This document shows, one piece after another, positions 39,385 through 46,530 of a stretch of DNA of 64,000 nt (position 1 is its first letter; every line of letters starts with the position of its first letter). Both the position numbers and the translations under genes were made by a program. Under the pieces are notes generated by a model. It was not told the origin of the DNA. It saw only the letters and a program-made list of their open reading frames with translations, and searched no databases. The stretch is from Holophagaceae bacterium. GTDB lineage: Bacteria; Acidobacteriota; Holophagae; Holophagales; Holophagaceae. The stretch lies in assembly GCA_025363715.1 (NCBI GenBank), contig JANYLR010000082.1, positions 1-64,000 of the forward strand, in the 5' to 3' direction.

Positions 39385-41037
39385 TCAGAACTTCACGAGG
39401 TTGCCGATGACGAACTGATGGTGGTCCGTGCCCAGATCCCGCACCAATGGGAAGGCGATAGTGATCAGGAACACCCGCCCGATGGAACTCTTCAGGTTGC
39501 CCAGGCGCAAACCCGCGCCCATATCCATGTAGGTGCGGCTCCAGCCGCCAGTGTCGGCCCGGCGGAGGGCCCCCGCATCCGCGTAGGCCACGAACCCGAG
39601 TTGCAGCAGCCCCATCCAGTTGACGCTGGTAGTGATGCGCTCCTCCAGCGAGGCCATCCACCGGCGGTCTCCCAGCAGCAGGTGGTTGCCGTACCCCCGC
39701 ATCCCATCCATTCCTCCCAGGTAGAGCAGCTTCTCGGGCTCCGGCTGGTGAACCGCGTCCAGCTGCAGGTAGGCGGCCTGGGTCTGGAACCGGAAACCCT
39801 GGTGATAGGCCGTGAAGCTGGCATTCGCGGAGGTATCCAGCCAGCCGGCGGGTTCGTGGCGGGCCTCGGCCTGGGTCCGGAACAGGAGGAGGCTTGCGTC
39901 TCCCGGGGCCCAGCCCTTGGAGACGCCGGCCCGGAAGAAGGGGGAGGAGACCTCGGTGCCGAGGCCCTTCAGGTAGGAGCCGAGGCTCAAATTCAGGTCC
40001 CAGCCGAGGCTGAAATCCTCGGGATGGGTCATGCCCGCGAGATCCTTGAAGGTCCTGAACCGGTCTTCGAAGAAGGCCCAGCTCAGGTGGACGCCCTGGA
40101 GCCGGCGATCCAGTAGCAGCGGCGCAGGCAGGCCGCCCGAGGCCAGGGTCTGCAAGGGACCGAACCGCGCCCGCTTCAGGTCCAGGCCCGCGCCCAGCCG
40201 GATCGCCCTGCCATCCGTCACGGCCGCAGCCCAGGAGCCCTCGACCAGAGCGTTTTCCCATCGGGAACGGAAGGAATAGGCGGTCTGCTCCAGGTTGTAG
40301 ATCGACTGCACGACATCCAAGGACTCGGCCTTGAAGGTCATGGACCAGGGCGTCTCCAGGCCGCGATAGGGCCGTGTCAGATTCAGAAACCGAGTCTTCC
40401 CGTCCGAGAGCACCTGGTACCGGGTGGCAAGCGTCCACTGGCTCCCCAGGAACTGCCGGTCCAGATAGTTCAGAGTGTCGATGGACCGCTCGGGGGTCTT
40501 CTCGTGGGCCAGCATCAGGTCCTTGCCGAAACCCAGGGAATTGGCCTCGTGGATGGCGAACCCGAAGTCCCGTTGCCCACCCACCTGGGAGAAGCCGGCG
40601 CTGACCTTCAGCGTCCAGGCATCCAGGGTGTGGACCACCGCGTGGACCGCACCCGTCTCATCCACCCGGGCCTCGATCCGGGCATCCTTCAGGAACCGGA
40701 AGGTCCGCAGGTTCCGCTCGGTTTCATGGATCAGCCGGGCGTTCACCTCTTCGCCAGCGCGGAACAGCAGCTCCCGGCGCACCACCTGCTCCCGGGTTTC
40801 GATGTGCAGGAAGTTTGCCGTGCGTCCCAGCCAATGGTTCTCGCGGGCGCGTGCGGGATCGAAGACATCATGAATGCGGATCTCGATGCCCACTAGGCGG
40901 GCCTGCCGGGCTTCCAGCTCCTCCCAGGTGGGCGGGACCTGGGCGGCAAGAGAAGATCCGGCCAAAAGGATGAATCCTGCCCCCACCCCCCTGCGGGGGC
41001 GGATCCAACCCCTGGCTGCGGCTCGGTGAAGGGACAT
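39385..41037 (-). CDS. Omp85/BamA-TamA-like outer-membrane barrel with POTRA domain
   Basis: A 550-residue outer-membrane protein. After a signal peptide (GAGFILLAGSSLAAQ) comes a POTRA-like domain (about 75-145: RRELLFRAGEEVNARLIHETERNLRTFRFLKDARI), then a beta-barrel ending in ...HHQFVIGNLVKF with terminal Phe. GGMDGMRGYGNHLLLG is the barrel motif of Omp85 members (RGY). Only one POTRA is visible, fewer than BamA (five) or TamA (three), so it is probably a reduced relative with an unknown client. ATG 41037 is chosen because the signal peptide follows; the ORF is open further upstream. Confidence 0.8.
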   Translation of the reverse strand: MSLHRAAARGWIRPRRGVGAGFILLAGSSLAAQVPPTWEELEARQARLVGIEIRIHDVFDPARARENHWLGRTANFLHIETREQVVRRELLFRAGEEVNARLIHETERNLRTFRFLKDARIEARVDETGAVHAVVHTLDAWTLKVSAGFSQVGGQRDFGFAIHEANSLGFGKDLMLAHEKTPERSIDTLNYLDRQFLGSQWTLATRYQVLSDGKTRFLNLTRPYRGLETPWSMTFKAESLDVVQSIYNLEQTAYSFRSRWENALVEGSWAAAVTDGRAIRLGAGLDLKRARFGPLQTLASGGLPAPLLLDRRLQGVHLSWAFFEDRFRTFKDLAGMTHPEDFSLGWDLNLSLGSYLKGLGTEVSSPFFRAGVSKGWAPGDASLLLFRTQAEARHEPAGWLDTSANASFTAYHQGFRFQTQAAYLQLDAVHQPEPEKLLYLGGMDGMRGYGNHLLLGDRRWMASLEERITTSVNWMGLLQLGFVAYADAGALRRADTGGWSRTYMDMGAGLRLGNLKSSIGRVFLITIAFPLVRDLGTDHHQFVIGNLVKF

Positions 41038-41300
41038 GATCCAGCATAGAACGCGGGTGGACCTCGCTACGGAGGGATCACCCACCTTCAAGGCGGGCTC
41101 ACAAGGAATGGTGATGGCCATCACGGCGCGAAGGGAGGATCGGCCTATGTTCGTCGACTTCACATGATTCTTTCTCCGCTGGATCCCCATGGCCCGCTTC
41201 CCCTGAAGCCGGGGCCCCGGACCGCGGGAAGAAACCAGAATTCAGGCGGGACGGCGCCCGAGATCGGTACACTTGCACACATCCGTCCCCTGGAGACTAC

Positions 41301-43337
41301 ATGGACTCTTCCTGGCTTACCGCCAACCCCGGCCTCTTCCTGCTGACCGTTTTCGGCACCGCCTTCGCTGTACTGCTTCTCAGCAAGTGGATCCGCTACA
41401 TCCCCAACAACCGCGTCGGCATCGTGGAAAAGCTCATCAGCGGCAAGGGGTCCGTGAAGACCGGTCTCATGGCGCTAAACGGCGAGGCGGGCTTTCAGCC
41501 TCAGCTCCTGCGCGGCGGCTGGCACTTCCTGACCCCCTTCCAATACCGCATCCACAAGATGCCCCTGGTGACCATCCCCCAGGGCAAGATCGGCTACGTC
41601 TTCGCCCGGGATGGCAAGGACCTGCCGCCCTCCCAGGCCCTGGCCAGCAATACCCGTGGCGCCGACTTCCAGGATGTGCTGGCCTTCATCCAGGGCGGCG
41701 GCGAGAAGGGCCCCCAGCGGCAGATCCTGCGTGAGGGCATGTACGCCATCAACCTCGTGCAGTTCGTGGTGCTGACCGAGGACCAGGTCTACTACCTGCC
41801 CCTGGACAAGAGCGAGCTGGAAACCTTTCAGAAGATGAGCGCCATCATCGCCGAGCGCGCGGGCTGGCGGCCCGTCATCATCCGCGGCACGGACGACGCC
41901 GTGGGCGTCGTGACGGTACATGACGGCCCAAGCCTTCAGAGCGGGGAGATCATCGCCTCCACCGTGGGCGAGGATCCCCAGAAGGCCTCGACCTACCACA
42001 ACAACTTCCAGGACGCCGACAAGTTCCTGGTGGCGGGTGGTCAGCGCGGGCGCCAGTACCAGGTGCTGGTGGAGGGCACCTACTACATCAACCGCCTCTT
42101 TGCGACCGTGGAGCTCATCCCCAAGACCGTGGTGGATGTGGGTACGGTTGGTGTCGTGGTGAGTTACACCGGCGCCCTGGGGACGGACGTCAGTGGCCTG
42201 GACTACCGCCATGGGGAACTCGTCGCCCCGGGCAGCCGGGGTGTGTGGAGCGATCCCCTGCTGCCGGGCAAGTACGCCTTCAACACCTATGCCGGCAAGG
42301 TGCTCATGGTGCCGACCACGAACTTCATCCTGAAGTGGACGAAGGGCGAAGTGGGCAGCCACAAGTTCGACGAGAACCTGAGCGAAGTGAGCCTCATCAC
42401 CAAGGACGCCTTCGAGCCCAACCTGCCGCTGTCCGTGGTGGTCCACATCGACTACCGCAAGGCGCCCCTCGTCATCCAGCGCTTTGGCGATATCAAGAAG
42501 CTGGTGGAGCAGACCCTCGATCCCATGGTCAGCGCCTACTTCAAGAACGTCGGCCAGACCCGCACCCTCATCCAGCTCATCCAGGACCGCAGCGCCATCC
42601 AGGAGCAGAGCGGCGTCCAGATGAAGGAGAAGTTCACCCACTACAACCTGGAGCTCCAGGAAGTGCTCATCGGCACCCCCACCAGTGGCGCGCCCGGCGG
42701 TCAGATCGAGCAGATCCTGGTGCAGCTGCGCAGCCGCCAGATCGCCAACGAGCAGGTGGAGACCTATGCCCGGCAGGAGACCGCCGCCGTGAAGGAACGG
42801 GAGCTGCGCGAAGCCGAGGCCCGGGCCAAGCAGCAGACCATGCTGACGGAATCCGCCATCAGCATCGAGGTGCAAAGCAACCAGGGCAAGGCCGACTACG
42901 CCAAGGCCCAGCAGCAGGCGGCGCAGATCCAGACCCTCGCTGGCGCCGAGGCCGAGAAGGTCCGCCTCATGGGCGAGGGGGAGGCCAAGCGCATCAAGGT
43001 CATGGCCGAGGCCCAGGCTGAGCAGGCCGCCCGCGTGGGCATCGCCCAGGCCATGGCCATCGAGGAGCAAGTCCGCGCCTACGGTGGCCCCCAGTTCCAG
43101 CTGGTGCAGCAGGTCATGAACCGCTTCGCCGAAGCCATCGAGAAGTCCCAGGTGGATGTGGTCCCCAAGATCCACATGGGCGGCGGTGACAAGGGCGGCG
43201 GCAGCCTCATCGAAAGCCTACTGGGCCTGCTGCTCAGCGAAAAGGCCGGGCAGCTGGCGGGCGTCGCCCTGCCCACGGCTGTGAACCCAGAAGCGGAAGC
43301 CCTGAAGACCGCCATGCGGCAGCACCTCACCAAGTAG
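41301..43337 (+). CDS. SPFH/flotillin-like membrane protein
   Basis: A 678-residue protein with an N-terminal membrane helix (LFLLTVFGTAFAVLLL), a long beta-rich SPFH (band 7) region to about residue 440, and a C-terminal coiled coil rich in Ala/Glu/Gln (EREL...AEARAKQQ, KADYAKAQQQAAQIQ, AEKVRLMGEGEAKRIKVMAEAQAEQ). Such proteins make ring-shaped cages on membranes and organise membrane domains. It is longer than common flotillins (about 430-500), with the extra mass before the typical SPFH core. No NfeD partner gene is nearby. Confidence 0.82.
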   Translation: MDSSWLTANPGLFLLTVFGTAFAVLLLSKWIRYIPNNRVGIVEKLISGKGSVKTGLMALNGEAGFQPQLLRGGWHFLTPFQYRIHKMPLVTIPQGKIGYVFARDGKDLPPSQALASNTRGADFQDVLAFIQGGGEKGPQRQILREGMYAINLVQFVVLTEDQVYYLPLDKSELETFQKMSAIIAERAGWRPVIIRGTDDAVGVVTVHDGPSLQSGEIIASTVGEDPQKASTYHNNFQDADKFLVAGGQRGRQYQVLVEGTYYINRLFATVELIPKTVVDVGTVGVVVSYTGALGTDVSGLDYRHGELVAPGSRGVWSDPLLPGKYAFNTYAGKVLMVPTTNFILKWTKGEVGSHKFDENLSEVSLITKDAFEPNLPLSVVVHIDYRKAPLVIQRFGDIKKLVEQTLDPMVSAYFKNVGQTRTLIQLIQDRSAIQEQSGVQMKEKFTHYNLELQEVLIGTPTSGAPGGQIEQILVQLRSRQIANEQVETYARQETAAVKERELREAEARAKQQTMLTESAISIEVQSNQGKADYAKAQQQAAQIQTLAGAEAEKVRLMGEGEAKRIKVMAEAQAEQAARVGIAQAMAIEEQVRAYGGPQFQLVQQVMNRFAEAIEKSQVDVVPKIHMGGGDKGGGSLIESLLGLLLSEKAGQLAGVALPTAVNPEAEALKTAMRQHLTK

Positions 43338-43352
43338 GATTCATCGTTTTCG

Positions 43353-43392
43353 AAGGGGCGTGGCGGCGCAAAGAATCGCCGGCACGCCCCTT
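43353..43392. terminator. bidirectional terminator-like hairpin between convergent genes
   Basis: AAGGGGCGTG (43353-43362) pairs with CACGCCCCTT (43383-43392); an inner GGCG/CGCC helix extends the stem. It stands 16 bases after the SPFH gene stop and 12 bases from the stop of the convergent membrane-protein gene. TTGTT follows on the plus strand, so it could end both transcripts. Confidence 0.6.
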
Positions 43393-43403
43393 GTTGGTGC
43401 GAC

Positions 43404-43790
43404 CTAGTTAGCCTGCTGTTCCGAACAAGCCTGGCCCGCGGTATTGGGTGCAGAGCTGGGTTGGCCGACCTTCCGGCTGCTCCACAGCAGCCAGGCCGAC
43501 CAGGCATTGAACAAAGCGACCCCCGCCAGGATCCCGGCCAGGCGGGACCAGGGCTCGCCGTAGGCCAGGCGCTCCTCCACCCGCAGCCAGGTCATGAAGC
43601 CCCAGATGGCCGCGCAAAGCCCCATCACCACCGTCATCACTGCCCGGACCTCGGACCAGGTCACCAGCAGGGTCACCATCAGCATGAGCGTCAGGGGCAC
43701 GATCATGATCAGCGGGAACCCCAGGCGCATGAACAGGGCGGCCAGCAGCAGCAGGCAGAACTGGGCGGGCAGAATGCGAAGAAAGGACAT
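43404..43790 (-). CDS. small integral membrane protein, unknown function
   Basis: A 128-residue protein with four predicted membrane helices (residues about 9-25, 28-45, 52-70 and 84-105) and a short polar C-terminal tail with one Cys. I do not recognise a family. The gene is convergent with the SPFH gene and divergent from the aldolase gene; a role in the same membrane domain is only a guess. ATG at 43790 has no strong ribosome site. Confidence 0.65.
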   Translation of the reverse strand: MSFLRILPAQFCLLLLAALFMRLGFPLIMIVPLTLMLMVTLLVTWSEVRAVMTVVMGLCAAIWGFMTWLRVEERLAYGEPWSRLAGILAGVALFNAWSAWLLWSSRKVGQPSSAPNTAGQACSEQQAN

Positions 43791-43900
43791 CGTGGCTCCG
43801 TCGAAGGTTAAATCATACCAAGTGCTCCGAAATACTAGATCACAACTCCCGGGGCCGGCCGTACGGGGCGACTCACCGCCGCATCCCTTACACTCTTCCC

Positions 43901-44548
43901 ATGTCCGACGCCCTGCTCCACGCTCTCCTCGACACCTGCCGCCGCCTCCATGCCGCTGGCCTGCTGGCGGCCTCGGACGGCAACCTGTCCGTGCGGCTGC
44001 CCAACGGCCTCATCGCCATGACACCCAGCGGCGTGCCCAAGGCCAAGGTTCAACTGGGGGATCTGGCCTACCTGCAGCTTGACGGCGCCATCGTCGAAGG
44101 CCTGCCCAGCAGCGAGCGGGCCATGCACCTGGCCATCTACAACGCTGTGCCCCAGGCCAAAGCCATCGTCCACGCTCACCCGCCCACGGCCATCGCCTGG
44201 TCCCTGGCCCGGCCCGAGCTGCAGGAGCTGCCCTCGGACGGGCTGCCGGAAGTCATCCTGGCCGCGGGCCGCATTCCCATCGTCCCCATGGCCATGCCGG
44301 GCACCGAAGCGATGGGCGCGAACCTCTTGCCCTTCCTGCCGGCGCACCGGCTCATGATCCTGGCCCGCCACGGCGGCCTCTGCTGGGGTGAGCACATGAA
44401 CGAGGCCGCTGGAGGCATGGAGCGCCTGGAACAGGTGGCCACCATTCTCTGGAAGGCCGAGACCCTGGGCGGCGCCAAGCCGCTGTCGCCGGCTGAGATC
44501 GAGGAACTGCGAGCGCTGAGGGCCAAGCTTGGACCAAGAATTATTTGA
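43901..44548 (+). CDS. class II aldolase/adducin family protein (probable 5-methylthioribulose-1-phosphate aldolase or dehydratase)
   Basis: A 215-residue zinc aldolase of the fuculose-phosphate aldolase fold. Seen are ASDGNLSVR and TPSGVPKAKV (phosphate site), the catalytic Glu in SSERAMHLAIY, zinc ligands in HAHPP and a third His in LARHGGLCWG. It lies 104 bases before mtnA on the same strand. That places it in methylthioribose salvage: either MtnB dehydratase or the aldolase (Ald2) of the DHAP shunt, which cleaves the ketose phosphate to DHAP and an aldehyde. No other mtn gene (mtnC, D) is here, which favours the aldolase reading. Confidence 0.85.
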   Translation: MSDALLHALLDTCRRLHAAGLLAASDGNLSVRLPNGLIAMTPSGVPKAKVQLGDLAYLQLDGAIVEGLPSSERAMHLAIYNAVPQAKAIVHAHPPTAIAWSLARPELQELPSDGLPEVILAAGRIPIVPMAMPGTEAMGANLLPFLPAHRLMILARHGGLCWGEHMNEAAGGMERLEQVATILWKAETLGGAKPLSPAEIEELRALRAKLGPRII

Positions 44549-44552
44549 TTTG

Positions 44553-44634
44553 AAACCGCAGATGGCGTAGATGACGCAGATTGGATTCACAAGCATCCAA
44601 CTTTTCATCTGCGAAATCTGCGTCATCTGCGGTT
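44553..44634. repeat. inverted repeat AACCGCAGATG...CATCTGCGGTT inside the methylthioribose unit
   Basis: AACCGCAGATGGCGTAGATG (from 44553) pairs imperfectly with CGTCATCTGCGGTT (ending 44634). The arms are built of GCAGATG/GACGCAGAT modules. It fills nearly all of the 104-base gap between the aldolase gene and mtnA. A hairpin here could separate expression of the two genes or be a mobile repeat. Confidence 0.7.
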
Positions 44635-44652
44635 AAAAAATAAAGGCATTCC

Positions 44653-45648
44653 ATGAACCCCTTCGATTCCCTCGGTCTCCGCCACGATGGCCGCACGCTC
44701 TGGGTGCTTGACCAGACGCAGCTGCCGGACGCGGAGGTGTGGCTGGACGGCAGTGATCCATCGGCCATGATTGCCATGATCAAGCGGCTGGCGGTGCGTG
44801 GCGCGCCCCTCATTGGCGTGGCGGCGGCGGCCAGCCTGGCCACCTTCGCCCAGCGCGGCGCCAGCGCCGGCGAGTACGCCGCCGCCTGCGGGGTCCTGCG
44901 GGCAGCTCGGCCCACGGCCGTGAACCTCATGTGGGCCATGGATCGCATGAAGGGCGCGACGGATCCGGTGGCCGAGGCCCAGGCCATCTTCGAGGAGGAT
45001 GTACGGCTCTGCGAGGGCATGGCCCGGCATGGCGCCGAGCTTATCCAGGATGGCGAAGGGCTGCTCACCCACTGCAACACCGGCGGTCTGGCCACTGCGG
45101 GCATCGGCACGGCTCTGGGCGTCATCCGCCGCGCCCACGAGCAGGGCAAGCGCATCCATGTCTACGCCGATGAGACCCGGCCCCTGCTGCAGGGCGGGCG
45201 GCTCACGGCCTGGGAACTGAAGAAGCTGGGCATTCCAGCGACCCTGATCACCGACAGCATGGCGGCCCTGCTGCTGCGGGATGGCAAGGTGCAGCGGGTG
45301 CTGGTGGGTTCCGATCGAGTGGCCGCCAACGGCGATTTCGCCAACAAGGTGGGGACCTACGGACTCGCCGTGCAGGCGCGGCACCACGGCGTGCCCTTCC
45401 ACCCCGTGGCGCCCTTCTCCACGGTGGATCTGGCCTGCCCCAACGGTGCTGCCATCCCCATCGAGGAGCGTGACCAGGCTGAAGTGCGCGGCTATGGCAC
45501 CCTGCGCTGGGCACCCACTGACACGCCCACCTGGAACCCGAGCTTTGATGTCACCCCCGTGGAACTCGTCACCAGCCTCGTGCTGGATCGGGGTGTATTC
45601 AATGCTGCGGAGCTTCTATCTGGCGCGCTATCGCAACGATTGCCGTGA
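44653..45648 (+). CDS. mtnA: S-methyl-5-thioribose-1-phosphate isomerase
   Basis: A 331-residue isomerase converting 5-methylthioribose 1-phosphate to methylthioribulose 1-phosphate, recycling the by-product of SAM-dependent reactions. The motifs RGAPLIGVAAA, THCNTGGLAT (catalytic Cys), YADETRPLLQG and GSDRVAANGDFANKVGTY (catalytic Asp) are all present. The ribosome site is weak (AAAGG). Its partner is the class II aldolase upstream. The C-terminus meets the stop of the convergent small transporter after nine bases. Confidence 0.96.
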   Translation: MNPFDSLGLRHDGRTLWVLDQTQLPDAEVWLDGSDPSAMIAMIKRLAVRGAPLIGVAAAASLATFAQRGASAGEYAAACGVLRAARPTAVNLMWAMDRMKGATDPVAEAQAIFEEDVRLCEGMARHGAELIQDGEGLLTHCNTGGLATAGIGTALGVIRRAHEQGKRIHVYADETRPLLQGGRLTAWELKKLGIPATLITDSMAALLLRDGKVQRVLVGSDRVAANGDFANKVGTYGLAVQARHHGVPFHPVAPFSTVDLACPNGAAIPIEERDQAEVRGYGTLRWAPTDTPTWNPSFDVTPVELVTSLVLDRGVFNAAELLSGALSQRLP

Positions 45649-45657
45649 ATCAGCCTC

Positions 45658-46035
45658 TCACTGTCCCCGCCCGCTCAGGGCCTGCAAGCCCACGCCAACG
45701 ACGATGACGCCGAGAGCCACCCAGCGCATGGGGGTCATGGCCTCGCCGAGGAAGGCCCGGGCCATCAGGGCATTGGCGATGAAGCCCAGCGCCAGAAAGG
45801 GGTAGGCGTAGTTCACCTGCACCATGGACAGGGCGCCCAGCCACACGATCACGCTCACGGCGTAACAGGCCAGGCCTGCGATCACCCAAGGTTCGAGCAT
45901 GAGGCGGAAGAGGGGGCCAGCGGCCAGTTGCATGCCCCCGGCCGCCTGCAGGCCCTTCTTCAGGCAGATCTGGGCCGCGGCATTGAGGAGTACGCCCAGC
46001 ACGATGAGGGGAATAGCTTTCAGGTTGGGGCTCAA
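45658..46035 (-). CDS. EamA/SMR-type small transporter (ArnE/ArnF-like)
   Basis: A 125-residue, four-helix membrane protein of the drug/metabolite transporter superfamily. The start IPLIVLGVLLNAAAQICLKKG and the VNYAYPFLALGFIANALMARAFLGEAMTPMRWVALGVIVVGV half resemble the ArnE/ArnF flippase halves for undecaprenyl-phosphate-aminoarabinose. It starts at TTG 46035, with GGAGG four bases upstream. An ArnT-like and an ArnA-like gene lie within 3.5 kb, which supports a link to glycolipid flipping. E. coli ArnE and ArnF form a pair, whereas only one is found here. Confidence 0.8.
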   Translation of the reverse strand: MSPNLKAIPLIVLGVLLNAAAQICLKKGLQAAGGMQLAAGPLFRLMLEPWVIAGLACYAVSVIVWLGALSMVQVNYAYPFLALGFIANALMARAFLGEAMTPMRWVALGVIVVGVGLQALSGRGQ

Positions 46036-46238
46036 GGGGCCTCCACGGGAGTCGGTCGTTTCTTCAACAGCAGGGTCTCATCCCCGCCCGTGGGCTCGGT
46101 CAACGGCAACGGCGCAGGGGTCGTGGACCAGTCCGCCAGGCTTGAGCGGATGGGCGTCTGAAGCTGGGTGGAGGATTCCTTCATCCCCCATCTTCCCCTG
46201 GAACAGGTGACCTCGCCCAGCGCGATAGAATGGGTCAT
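46032..46238 (-). CDS. possible small ORF coupled to the small transporter
   Basis: A 68-codon ORF whose stop TGA overlaps the TTG start of the transporter (TTGA), a common sign of coupling. The product (ending LLLKKRPTPVEAP) has no recognised motif and no hydrophobic segment. Its ATG shares a CATG palindrome with the start of the plus-strand gene at 46237, so at most one of the two starts can be used at a time. Overlap at the 3' end could be chance. Confidence 0.3.
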   Translation of the reverse strand: MTHSIALGEVTCSRGRWGMKESSTQLQTPIRSSLADWSTTPAPLPLTEPTGGDETLLLKKRPTPVEAP

Positions 46239-46518
46239 GATTCCCGTCCTCTTCAGCCTCTGCCTCCTCACCAGCCCCTCGGGCAACGCAGGCGCAGCCC
46301 GCGATCTGGGATCCGTGACCGTAGATGGGGTCAAAGAAGACCTCAAACAGGCGGGCAAGGAAATCGGCCGAGGCGTCAAGAAGGGCGCCAAGGCCGTGGG
46401 CCACGCGGCCAAGGAAGGGGGCCAGGCCGTGGGCCGCGGTGCCAAGACTGCCGGCAAGGGCATCGCCAAGGGCGGTAAAGAGGCGGGGCGTGGGGTGAAA
46501 GAGGCCGTGAAGAAATAG
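46237..46518 (+). CDS. small exported Lys/Gly-rich repeat protein
   Basis: A 93-residue protein. A signal peptide (MIPVLFSLCLLTSPSGNAGA) is followed by VTVDGVKEDLKQAG and then about 50 residues of short repeats: GRGVKKGAKAVG, AAKEGGQAVG, GAKTAGKGIAKGG and KEAGRGVKEAVKK. The pattern is an 8-11-residue period of Gly with Lys and Ala, basic and helix-prone, like LEA or histone-H1 tails. It could coat envelope polymers or DNA outside the cell. It stands just before the convergent ArnT-like gene. No family recognised. Confidence 0.6.
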   Translation: MIPVLFSLCLLTSPSGNAGAARDLGSVTVDGVKEDLKQAGKEIGRGVKKGAKAVGHAAKEGGQAVGRGAKTAGKGIAKGGKEAGRGVKEAVKK

Positions 46519-46530
46519 CCAGCCCGGCGC

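Noticed and set aside
46168-46236. 23-residue upstream extension of the Gly/Lys repeat protein
   Set aside because: Starting there would bury the signal peptide inside the protein; ATG 46237 gives a proper N-terminal signal.
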